Assembly: GCA_017520845.1 (NCBI GenBank)
Contig: JAFXEU010000107.1
Location: forward strand, 1 to 36,305
Reading direction: 5' to 3'
DNA: 36,305 bases
Source of the DNA: Kiritimatiellia bacterium
GTDB lineage: Bacteria > Verrucomicrobiota > Kiritimatiellia > RFP12 > UBA1067
This document shows, piece by piece, positions 23,654 to 32,032 of this stretch. The position numbers were made by a program, and so were the translations under genes. Position 1 is the first letter of the stretch. Each line of letters begins with the position of its first letter. The notes beneath the pieces were generated by a model that searched no databases, had not been told where the DNA came from, and worked only from the letters and a program-made list of their open reading frames with translations.

Positions 23654-26600
23654 ATGATGTCTATAATCGCTGATATTTTCAAGGGGGGTAAAACATTCAG
23701 TTATCCCCTTGTTGCGTTTTTAGCCTTTGCTTTTAGCATGGCAATGCCCTCGTTCGCGGCGGAGCGCACGGTTTCCGGCGCATACACCCTGACGGCGAAC
23801 GAGGACTGGACGCTCGACAGCGTCACGCTCGAGCGCGGCGCGACGGTCGATCTCGCCGGACACAACCTCGCGGTCGGCGTGGTGGCTCTCGGATCCGGCA
23901 GCGGCACGGTGACGTTCACCGATTCCTCGGCGGGGACGGGCGAACTGTGCTTCACGATTCCCAGCGGCGCGACGTTCACGAAGACCGCCGACATCGCCAT
24001 CACGGGCAACCTCGCGCTCGTCAAGGACGGCGCGGGTCTCTTCTCGTGGAACGGTGGGACGCTCGCTGCCGACATCCCGATCACCATCTCGGACGGCACT
24101 TTCAAGCTTGGCGTGACTACTGCCAACGTATTTGGATCAAGCGGTACGATTACCGTGAATGGCACTGGCCAGTTCGACCTCAACTACAGTGTGGAAAATG
24201 GAAGTTCTCCTGTGCTCAAGAAAACGTTCTACATTGAGGGCGACGGCCCTGATGGTTCTGGCGCGATTGTCAACAACGCGACTTCAAACCTGTACGGAAA
24301 ACACCTTGAGCATGTGGTCATGACGGGAGATGCGACGATCGGAGGGTGTGGTTTTGTCGAAATTCGCGGTAGCGGCAACGGGATTGATTGCGGCGGATAT
24401 GAGCTTACAGTAAAGAATGCCGGCAGACTGCTGGTGGAAGCAGGTACGTATCTCACCAATGCAACAGATATCGTCGTCGACGGCGGACGGCTGCAGGTGT
24501 GCAATTCGTGCACACTCGGAGCTGACCGTATTGTCCTTCAAAACGGCGGTACTTTCATGAACTACATGTCTTCCGGCACCAAGGATTACAACGTGCCCTT
24601 CGTCGTCCACGAAGGCGTCGGCACGATCAGTTCCGGCAAGAACTGGTACCACATATACAGCCCCGTAACTGTTGAAAGCGGGTGCACGTTGAACCTCCCG
24701 ACGGACGGCCCGTGGTACGATGGCGCAATCACGAACGAGACGGATGCGACGCTCAACATATCTGGTGAGTTCAACGCGAGGAGCAGTTTCGTCAACAATG
24801 GCTTTGTCAATCACACGGCAGACGCATTTCGTCTGGGCGGACGCAATGAGACAGCCCACCCTTGCGCTGTTGAGAATAATGGCACAATCAGGACGACTGG
24901 AGGGACATTCCAGTTCAAGGCCGAGAGCAGTATGACCGGCACGGGTACGCTGGAACTCGCGGGCGGATCGCCGTCCGTTGCGGGTACTCTATCTGGCTTT
25001 ACGGGTACGATCCGTGTTTCGGGTGCGACGGCGACGATCAATAACATCGCCAAGTTTCCTGGTACGCTCGTCCTTGCCAATGGCACGGTTTCGACTTCGC
25101 TCTCCGGCGTGACTTGCCCGGTCGTCTTCGATCTTTCGGGAAAGGCCGCGCCGTTCACGATTCCTTCAAGTTGGCTGACGCTTCCGTCCGGGAAGAGTGT
25201 GACTGTCAACCTTGACGGCAGGGATCTTTCCGGCGGCGAACGGTTGATAGAATGGACCGAGACTCCTGATCTTCAATTCTCTCTTGACGAGGCTTCATCT
25301 CAAGGCGGCGGGCGGCTTCTTAGTATGGCCGACGGGCTATACTACGCTGTCGGCGACGTCGTCATCACAAGTGCGTTATGGACGGGGGAGGCGAACGACG
25401 GTGATTTCTCCAATCCTGGCAACTGGTCGTGTCGCGACCAGGACGGTAATATAATCCCCGGCGTCATACCGTTGGCAGGGGTAACGGTAACGCTCAATGC
25501 TGACGTCGTCTCGGCATGGTCTCAATTTGACCTTTCTGAAGGTAGAGTGATAGACTTGAACGGGCATCGACTCGTAGTAGGCATCGATAGCGACAGCGCA
25601 GTCAGCCTTACCGTTGTCGACAATTCTACGGACGAGGAGAATCCCGGTGAACTGCGCCTTATGATCGACTCTGGCGTGACGTTTACCAGAACCGATAGCC
25701 TTGCTATTAGCGGCAACCTTTCTCTCGTCAAGGACGGGTCTGGAACGTTCGTCTGGGGCGGGGGAACGCTTGCCGCGACGATTCCGGTGAGTGTCATGGA
25801 CGGCGTGTTCAGAGTCGGCGCTAATACCAGCAATCTGTTCGGCGCGAGCGGCAAAGTCACCGTCATGGAGCCGGGACAGTTTGACATCAACACCGCGCAA
25901 CAGTACGGTCCGGTAAGGGCGCGCACATTCTATATCGAAGGAGATGGCCCGGACGGATCCGGGGCGATAGTGAACAGCGCCGCAAATACTCCATGGGGCT
26001 ATCATCTGAACAAAATAGTGCTCATAGGCAATGCGACGATCGGTGGCATCGGTTCCATCGAAATCCGCGACAGCGGCAACGGAATCGATTGCGGCGGATA
26101 TGAGCTTACGGTAAAGAATGCCGGCAGACTGCTGGTGGAAGCAGGTACGTATCTCACCGATGCATCTGATATCGTCGTCGACGGCGGACGGCTGCAGGTG
26201 TGCAATTCGTGCACACTCGGAGCTGACCGTATTGTCCTTCAAAACGGCGGTACTTTCATGAACTTCATGAGTTCAGACACAAAGGATTATAACGTGCCTT
26301 TCGTTGTCCGTGCGGGTTCCGAGACGTCGGCAATTACAAATACGATTACGACTGATAAAAACTACTTCACGATGAATAAGCCGATAACGGTTGAAAGTGG
26401 AGCTGTATTGAGTCTTCCGAAGGGAGGTCCTTGGTACGCGGGCTTCACCAACAAGACTGATGCGACGATAGTCGTCTCAGGAGGCGAAGTATGTCTGAGT
26501 ACGGGTTCTATTTTGAAGAACGACGGCGTTCTTGATCATATTGGAGGCAAGCTGTACGTGGGGCATCGTGATGACGATATCGGCGCATGCACCGTTGAGA

Positions 26601-27877
26601 ACAACGGTCTGATCAGATCCGCAGGAGGTGAATTCGTCTTTAAGACCCAAAGTAGCATGATCGGCAACGGTACGCTGGAGCTCGCGGGCGGTTCGCCGCA
26701 GGTTTTAGGCGATCTCTCCGGTTTCCGCGGCACGGTCGTCATTTCGAACGGCGTTGCAGTCACGTTCGCCGATATGAATTGCGGCGGAACGGTGGCGGTC
26801 TATGAAAACTCGACGCTTACGGTCGACGCGACGTCGGAGTCCGCCACGAGAGTTGCAAATATGACGCTTGCAGACGGTTCAACCCTGAATATCGCCAACT
26901 ATAACGGAGCAACGCCGATTGAGGTTGCAGGAAGTACAACCCTCCCGTCAGACGGCCAGGTCAATCTAAAACTGAACGACGGTGCGTTTGGCGAGGGGAT
27001 TTACGCCATCTGCAGGATGAACGGTGTGACGGCGGCGGACGGCGAGAAGTTTGCGCCTTTAACCTCTACCGATGATCTCAAAGTCGGCTGGAGCGTAGAA
27101 GAAGACTATACGCTTGTGCTTACGGTCGGCGCCATCGATGGCAATACATGGACAGGACGCGCGGGTGACGGTGACCTCTCCAACCCCGCCAACTGGTATG
27201 GCGGCGCGGTTCCGGCGAGCGGCACGGTAACAATCAACACCACCGGAACGCTGACCGTCGGCGATACGTTCAGACCCGATGTCATCGTCTTCCCGGAAAC
27301 GTGCGGCGCGGTCACGATTGCGGGCGAGAACGCCATTACCGGACTAAAAGCCGTAACTAATCTCTCAGTTTCCACCTGTACTTTTGAGGTGCCGGTCGCG
27401 TTCGCGGACAAGATATGCGTGAGCCAGGGCGCGTCTTACGGGTTCTCAGGCAATAATCCCGTACTGAAGGACGGAGGCAAAGTCCGCTTTGCGGGCGGGG
27501 TGACTGGTACGTCCTTCGCGGAGGGGACTTCTCGCAGACTGGACGGTGCATTTACGATTCCTGCCACTGCGAACTGGACGGCAGGCACTTCCGATGAACT
27601 CTGGACGGTTACGGATAATTCCTCGCTCACGATAACAGGCTCATCCGCTGAACATCCGGAGACAACGGATTTTTCGTGGTTGAACAACAACGGCGCATTT
27701 ACGACAGCTGTAATCCGCACGTCCGCACGGATATGCGTGAGGAACGAAGGGGATTATGTCGTGACGGAGGAACTGGCGATGACGGTTCCCGGAGCGGACC
27801 GCCATATTGCTCAACGCGCCAGCCACACCGGAAAGTACAAGTTCGAGAAGGTTACTCTTGGCGACAACGGCAATTGA
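23654..27877 (+). CDS. Giant exported beta-helix-like repeat surface protein, main part
   Basis: I recognise no named protein, but the pattern is that of autotransporter-associated beta-strand-repeat surface proteins. A signal peptide ends near residue 35 (SFAAER). Two homologous ~400-residue units follow (about 53-440 and 625-1035), with repeated Gly/Asn/Thr-rich strands such as GNLALVKDGAG and GTLELAGGSP. Sandwich-like linkers WTGEANDGDFSNPGNW (~575) and WTGRAGDGDLSNPANW (~1166) separate blocks. An AAAGGAGGT Shine-Dalgarno sequence fixes the ATG at 23654 or 23657. The reading frame stops at TGA 27875-27877 in mid-domain and resumes in the same frame to 28669. No autotransporter barrel, PEP-CTERM or sorting motif is visible. 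A role in adhesion or surface display is inference. Confidence 0.8.
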   Translation: MMSIIADIFKGGKTFSYPLVAFLAFAFSMAMPSFAAERTVSGAYTLTANEDWTLDSVTLERGATVDLAGHNLAVGVVALGSGSGTVTFTDSSAGTGELCFTIPSGATFTKTADIAITGNLALVKDGAGLFSWNGGTLAADIPITISDGTFKLGVTTANVFGSSGTITVNGTGQFDLNYSVENGSSPVLKKTFYIEGDGPDGSGAIVNNATSNLYGKHLEHVVMTGDATIGGCGFVEIRGSGNGIDCGGYELTVKNAGRLLVEAGTYLTNATDIVVDGGRLQVCNSCTLGADRIVLQNGGTFMNYMSSGTKDYNVPFVVHEGVGTISSGKNWYHIYSPVTVESGCTLNLPTDGPWYDGAITNETDATLNISGEFNARSSFVNNGFVNHTADAFRLGGRNETAHPCAVENNGTIRTTGGTFQFKAESSMTGTGTLELAGGSPSVAGTLSGFTGTIRVSGATATINNIAKFPGTLVLANGTVSTSLSGVTCPVVFDLSGKAAPFTIPSSWLTLPSGKSVTVNLDGRDLSGGERLIEWTETPDLQFSLDEASSQGGGRLLSMADGLYYAVGDVVITSALWTGEANDGDFSNPGNWSCRDQDGNIIPGVIPLAGVTVTLNADVVSAWSQFDLSEGRVIDLNGHRLVVGIDSDSAVSLTVVDNSTDEENPGELRLMIDSGVTFTRTDSLAISGNLSLVKDGSGTFVWGGGTLAATIPVSVMDGVFRVGANTSNLFGASGKVTVMEPGQFDINTAQQYGPVRARTFYIEGDGPDGSGAIVNSAANTPWGYHLNKIVLIGNATIGGIGSIEIRDSGNGIDCGGYELTVKNAGRLLVEAGTYLTDASDIVVDGGRLQVCNSCTLGADRIVLQNGGTFMNFMSSDTKDYNVPFVVRAGSETSAITNTITTDKNYFTMNKPITVESGAVLSLPKGGPWYAGFTNKTDATIVVSGGEVCLSTGSILKNDGVLDHIGGKLYVGHRDDDIGACTVENNGLIRSAGGEFVFKTQSSMIGNGTLELAGGSPQVLGDLSGFRGTVVISNGVAVTFADMNCGGTVAVYENSTLTVDATSESATRVANMTLADGSTLNIANYNGATPIEVAGSTTLPSDGQVNLKLNDGAFGEGIYAICRMNGVTAADGEKFAPLTSTDDLKVGWSVEEDYTLVLTVGAIDGNTWTGRAGDGDLSNPANWYGGAVPASGTVTINTTGTLTVGDTFRPDVIVFPETCGAVTIAGENAITGLKAVTNLSVSTCTFEVPVAFADKICVSQGASYGFSGNNPVLKDGGKVRFAGGVTGTSFAEGTSRRLDGAFTIPATANWTAGTSDELWTVTDNSSLTITGSSAEHPETTDFSWLNNNGAFTTAVIRTSARICVRNEGDYVVTEELAMTVPGADRHIAQRASHTGKYKFEKVTLGDNGN
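24391..24563 (+). repeat. Near-identical intragenic repeat, copy 1
   Basis: This 173-base segment matches 26092-26264 at an exact offset of 1701 bases (567 codons), with only four mismatches (24409, 24458, 24464, 24466). The last 97 bases are identical. Flanking parts of the two units are much more diverged, so this island reflects recent conversion or duplication. Confidence 0.9.
26092..26264 (+). repeat. Near-identical intragenic repeat, copy 2
   Basis: Partner of 24391-24563, in the same reading frame of the repeat surface protein and at the equivalent position of the second unit. The encoded segment includes ELTVKNAGRLLVEAGTYL and CTLGADRIVLQNGGTFMN. Confidence 0.9.
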
Positions 27878-28669
27878 GGTAACTTCTACTTCGCCAATAG
27901 CGGAGACTATTATCAGAATAAGTACGTCTATATCGGCGCGGGTGGGCTCTGCTTTGCGGATGGTGCCCAGCCGATGACGGCGTATGCGTTTGGCCGACGA
28001 GATAACGATAATATTCATATTTATCCGTGGTACGGCGATTATACGATTGGTACGAAGGGTGGATCAACACGCGACGTAATTATCTTAAAGCCGACATATT
28101 TCCATACGGATGACGAGAACGGCGTAGCGCGCACTGTTACGCTCAACGGCGTTGCCGATGTCAGAAGTACGCTGACGGTGAACGGACATGGCAGGCTGCA
28201 AGTTAATTCCAACGGCTTAAACGACTTCGACGGTATAGGCAACATCACGGTTGCCGACTCTGCGACGCTCGCCTACGCTCCTGGCGCGGACCTCGGCGCG
28301 GGCGCAGTAACGGTCGGCGCGAATGCGACGATGGAGGTCGCCTCGGGCGAGCACACGTTCGAAGGCGGCTTGACTCTCAATGACGGCGCGACACTTTCGT
28401 TTAACTTTACGGAGCGTACCATCACCCCGCAAATCGCTCTTCCCGAAGGCAAGACGCCGACGGTGAATGGCGCGGTGAAAGTTAAGATTCCCGCGGATTC
28501 AAAATGGCCTACAAGCGGCGAGAAGGTTCTTACGACCTGCGGCGGATTTACGGCTGAGAAAGTTACACTTGTTGACGGTGCTCCTAAGTGGGTGCGCGGC
28601 CTTTCGGTTGTTGACGGCAATATCGTTCTTGACGTGAAGCCGATGGGTACGCGGGTGATTGTGAGATGA
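27878..28669 (+). pseudogene. C-terminal part of the repeat surface protein after the in-frame TGA
   Basis: After the TGA at 27875 the same frame stays open for 263 codons to TGA at 28667-28669. It reads straight on as GNFYFANSGDYYQNKYVYIG and then more repeat strands (TLTVNGHGRLQVNSN, ATMEVASGEHTFEGG). The first ATG after the stop is 27974, but no Shine-Dalgarno sequence precedes it and there is no signal peptide, so separate translation is unlikely. The end, VVDGNIVLDVKPMGTRVIVR, looks like a natural protein terminus. Simple explanations are a nonsense mutation (for example TGG to TGA), a consensus or assembly error, or readthrough. Confidence 0.75.
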
Positions 28670-28681
28670 GGTATCCCCCGA

Positions 28682-28724
28682 CGACCGAAGGGAGGAGTCG
28701 CCGAAGGCGATGCCCTAGCAGGGG
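28682..28724 (+). other. Hairpin pair after the surface-protein gene
   Basis: Two small stems follow the stop codon: TCGCC 28698-28702 with GGCGA 28706-28710, and CCCT 28713-28716 with AGGG 28720-28723. CCC/GGG pairing is also possible upstream of them. There is no T-run, so a factor-independent terminator is not clear. The sequence style (GACGACCGAAGGGAGGAGTC) looks like a dispersed intergenic repeat, but there is only one copy here. Confidence 0.35.
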
Positions 28725-28757
28725 TGATGGGTGATGAGAGATGGGTGATGAGTAAAG
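28723..28757. repeat. Heptamer tandem repeat (NNNGATG x4, degenerate fifth)
   Basis: GGTGATG, GGTGATG, AGAGATG and GGTGATG run in perfect 7-base phase from 28723 to 28750, followed by the degenerate AGTAAAG. The array ends 19 bases before the beta-galactosidase ATG. The words AGAGATG and AAAGATG reappear in inverted orientation just after that gene (32007-32020). Confidence 0.75.
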
Positions 28758-28776
28758 GGAAAAGAGAAATTAGAAT

Positions 28777-31700
28777 ATGATGAAAAGAATTGGCGTTGTT
28801 GGTGTTTTTGCATTAGTTGCATGTGCATTTGCAGAAACACAGACAAACGATTGGGAGAATCTTGAGGTTAATTCCCGTAATCGTATGCCCGCTGCATCTT
28901 ATCTGCTGCCGCTTGCGAGCGAGAAAGAAGCTTTTAGCACTGCTCTCGTGTGCGAGACTCCTTATAAGGTTTTGTTGAACGGGGATTGGAAGTTTTCTTG
29001 GGTCGGTGATCCCAACAGGCGGCCCCTTGATTTTTGGAAGGCGGACTTCGATGATTCCCGTTGGGGGGTCATTGATGTTCCGAGTTGTGTTGAGATGCGC
29101 GGGTATGGTGTTCCTCATTACACGAATGTGCGCTATCCTCACAAGAAGTCTTGGCCCAAGATTCTCGATCGTGCATCCGGGACGACAGACTATAATCCTG
29201 TTTCATCATATCGTCGTACATTCAAGATTCCCGCAGGATGGGATAATCGCGAGGTTATACTCAGGTTTGACGGCGTTTACTCCGCCTATTACGTTTGGGT
29301 GAACGGCAAGGCGGTTGGGTATGCCGAGGATTCTCATCTTGCATCCGAATTCAACATTACCGATTTTGTGAAGAAGGATGAGGAGAATATTCTTGCGGTG
29401 CAGGTTTTCCGCTGGTGCGACGGCAGCTATCTTGAAGACCAGGATATGTTCCGTTTTTCAGGTATCTACCGTGACGTCACTCTTTGGTCCCGCCCCAAGG
29501 CGGGTATTGCCGATTTTTCATTCACATCAAAGCTTGATTCGGATTATAAAAACGCAGAGGCGTCATTGAAGCTTTTTGTGTACGGAGATGAGAAACCCGC
29601 ATCCGCCGCGCTTTACGATGCCGAGGGCAGGAAGGTTCTCGATTTCAACGCCGCCGCCGCGAAGAAGTCCGGCTCGGAGTTGGTATGGAACATGAAGCTT
29701 CAAGGCGTCAACCTTTGGAGCGCGGAAAAGCCGTATCTTTACACGCTCGTCATGAAGGCCGGTGAAGATATCCGAGCCAAGAAGGTCGGCTTTAAGGAGC
29801 AGAAGGTCGTCGGAAATACATTTTACGTGAACGGCAGGCCCATCAAGATGAAGGGTGTCAATCGTCATGAAACGGATCTCGAAAACGGACGCACGGTTTC
29901 GTTGGATCTTATGATTCGCGATATTGAGCTTATGAAGCTTTACAATATCAACACGGTCCGTACCAGCCACTATCCGAATCATCATCTCTGGTACGATCTC
30001 TGCGACCGCTATGGAGTTTATGTCATCGCCGAGGCAAACGTGGAGGGTCATGAGTATGGCTTCGGTAAGGATGGTATTGGACGCTTTAAGGCGTGGGAGC
30101 ATTCTATCGTCGAGCGCAATCTCCGCAATGTTCTTTCATTCCGCAACAATCCGTCGGTTACGATGTGGTCCATGGGTAATGAGACCGGGCACGGAATATG
30201 TTTTCAGAGCGCTCTCAAGGAGGTTAAAAAGTTAGATCCTACGCGGGTTCTTCACTGGGAGCGAGGCAATAAAGATGCTGAGGTCGATTCCTCCATGTAT
30301 CCCTCCGTAGAGTGGGTCGAAAAGCGCGGAAAGCTTGGTGATCAGGCGCCTGGATCGGCAGACCTTGTGCAGAAATATGAAACTTCTCTCTCGGTGCATA
30401 CAGCGGGAAAGCCCTACATCATGTGCGAGTTCGCTCACGCGATGGGTAATGCGATGGGTAACTTCAAGGAGTATTGGGATGTCGTTTATTCCTATGACTG
30501 CCTCATCGGCGGCTGCGTGTGGGATTGGGTCGATCAGGCGCTTTGGAAGAGGAGCGGCCGCGTTAAGGCGCAAACAGGAGAAGAGGAGCGCTTTCTTGCT
30601 TATGGAGGCAACTTCGACGAGTCGCCGAATAACGGACCGTTCTGCAACAACGGAATCGTTGATCCTATGCGCAATGTTTCACCTAAGCTTATTGAGACAT
30701 CTCACGTCTACCGCAACCTTCTTGTCAGTTCCGGCGAAAGCGGCAAATTCAGGCTGACGAACCGCTTTTGCTTTACTTCTGCCGACGAATATGCCGGTAA
30801 GTGGATTCTTGTTGTAGACGGCGGCGAAATCGCAACTGGAGTTTTTGGCGTTCCTGCGGTTCCCCCGCTAGCATCGCAGGACTTTGAGATTCCCGCGCTT
30901 ACATCCGCTCTTGCTAAGGCGGACAAGGAAAGGGAGATTTTCGTCAACTTTGAGTTCTCTCTTAAGAATGATGAAATTTGGGCGAAATCAGGATGGGTCA
31001 TCTCCCGCGATCAGGTGGCTCTCGGAAAATCCTACTGGGCGGGCATCAAGCACGAGGTAGAGGGCGACAAGGGCACTATTGCCGTTACCGACGAGGCGGA
31101 TTCGCTTATCGTCGAGTGCGGCCGGACAAGAGCCGTTTTCTCGAAGAAGACCGGCACTCTCTCCAAGCTTGTTCTCAAAGGCGGCGTCGTTGTCTTTGAT
31201 GACCCCGCTCCCGGCGTCGCCGCAGGGCCGAGGCTTACATGCATGAGGGCGTTTACGGATAATGATAAGAAAGTCATTCAGTCCGACTATAAGTCAAAGA
31301 TTAAAAAACGCGGCGTTTTCGATTCTGGACTAACTCAGCTCAGGTATCATCCCGAGCCAATTACAGTGGATGGCAATACGGTCAAAACCGTTATCGACGT
31401 TACCGGCGCGAAAGGGGCGGGGTTCAGACATGAGTGTGACTATTCATTTGCCGCCGACGGGTCTGTGAAAGTCGCAAACAATGTTCTTCCCTATGGAGGT
31501 ATGCCGCATATTCTGCCGCGTCTCGGGCTATCTATGAGACTTGTTCCGGGGCTAGAAAAGATTCGGTATTACGGACGCGGTCCGTTTGAGAATTACATCG
31601 ACAGGCTCTCCGGCAGTTTAGTCGGCGTTTACGAGTCTACCGTCGACGGTCAGTTTGTCGACTATGTTCGTCCCCAGGACAACGGCTATAAGAGTGATGT

Positions 31701-32004
31701 CCGGTGGGCGGAGTTTACCGACAAGTATGGGCGCGGCGTAAGGTTCTCTGCGGATAAGCCTCTGTTTATGCAGGCGCTTCACTATTCATGGGAGGATCTT
31801 TATTATTCTCGTCATCAGATCCGTCAATCACAGTTCAGAACGCCCCTTGAGAAGCGCCCCGAGACAATGCTCAATCTTGATGTGCGCCAGCTTGGGCTCG
31901 GCGGAGCGAGCTGCGGTCCGGGGCCGATGCGGAAGTACACGTTCAATCCTCTTGAGCCTACTTCCTGGACGATGAAGATCGAGCCTGTGCTCCCAGTTAA
32001 GTGA
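28777..32004 (+). CDS. Exported LacZ-type beta-galactosidase, GH2
   Basis: This 1075-residue protein has full LacZ architecture: signal peptide (cleavage near residue 19, ACAFAE), jelly roll (~30-240), immunoglobulin-like domain, TIM barrel (~350-640), a second immunoglobulin-like domain and the C-terminal beta-galactosidase small-chain domain (~790-1070). MKGVNRHETDLENGR and RTSHYPNHHLWYDLCD are LacZ signatures. The acid/base is Glu469 in MGNETGHG and the nucleophile Glu551 in CEFAHAMGNAMGN, equivalent to E. coli Glu461 and Glu537. RYYGRGPFENYIDR is the conserved C-terminal motif. Unlike cytoplasmic LacZ it is exported, so it should release galactose from glycans outside the cytoplasm. Heptamer repeats flank it on both sides. 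Confidence 0.93.
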   Translation: MMKRIGVVGVFALVACAFAETQTNDWENLEVNSRNRMPAASYLLPLASEKEAFSTALVCETPYKVLLNGDWKFSWVGDPNRRPLDFWKADFDDSRWGVIDVPSCVEMRGYGVPHYTNVRYPHKKSWPKILDRASGTTDYNPVSSYRRTFKIPAGWDNREVILRFDGVYSAYYVWVNGKAVGYAEDSHLASEFNITDFVKKDEENILAVQVFRWCDGSYLEDQDMFRFSGIYRDVTLWSRPKAGIADFSFTSKLDSDYKNAEASLKLFVYGDEKPASAALYDAEGRKVLDFNAAAAKKSGSELVWNMKLQGVNLWSAEKPYLYTLVMKAGEDIRAKKVGFKEQKVVGNTFYVNGRPIKMKGVNRHETDLENGRTVSLDLMIRDIELMKLYNINTVRTSHYPNHHLWYDLCDRYGVYVIAEANVEGHEYGFGKDGIGRFKAWEHSIVERNLRNVLSFRNNPSVTMWSMGNETGHGICFQSALKEVKKLDPTRVLHWERGNKDAEVDSSMYPSVEWVEKRGKLGDQAPGSADLVQKYETSLSVHTAGKPYIMCEFAHAMGNAMGNFKEYWDVVYSYDCLIGGCVWDWVDQALWKRSGRVKAQTGEEERFLAYGGNFDESPNNGPFCNNGIVDPMRNVSPKLIETSHVYRNLLVSSGESGKFRLTNRFCFTSADEYAGKWILVVDGGEIATGVFGVPAVPPLASQDFEIPALTSALAKADKEREIFVNFEFSLKNDEIWAKSGWVISRDQVALGKSYWAGIKHEVEGDKGTIAVTDEADSLIVECGRTRAVFSKKTGTLSKLVLKGGVVVFDDPAPGVAAGPRLTCMRAFTDNDKKVIQSDYKSKIKKRGVFDSGLTQLRYHPEPITVDGNTVKTVIDVTGAKGAGFRHECDYSFAADGSVKVANNVLPYGGMPHILPRLGLSMRLVPGLEKIRYYGRGPFENYIDRLSGSLVGVYESTVDGQFVDYVRPQDNGYKSDVRWAEFTDKYGRGVRFSADKPLFMQALHYSWEDLYYSRHQIRQSQFRTPLEKRPETMLNLDVRQLGLGGASCGPGPMRKYTFNPLEPTSWTMKIEPVLPVK

Positions 32005-32006
32005 CC

Positions 32007-32020
32007 CATCTTTCATCTCT
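32007..32020. repeat. Inverted heptamers CATCTTT/CATCTCT
   Basis: Immediately after the beta-galactosidase stop, CATCTTT and CATCTCT follow in phase; their complements AAAGATG and AGAGATG belong to the family at 28723-28757. The gene is thus bracketed by members of one heptamer family in opposite orientation. Two units are few, so chance is possible. Confidence 0.4.
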
Positions 32021-32032
32021 CAAAAAGGCGTA

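Noticed and set aside
25376..26242. A long minus-strand frame inside the repeat surface protein
   Set aside because: Its sequence is repeated in the other unit only because the sense strand is repeated; it is a shadow of the real gene.
27875..27877. Selenocysteine or a genome-wide TGA recoding
   Set aside because: Other genes end at TGA, no selenoprotein context fits a repeat surface protein, and no selenocysteine-insertion hairpin is apparent.
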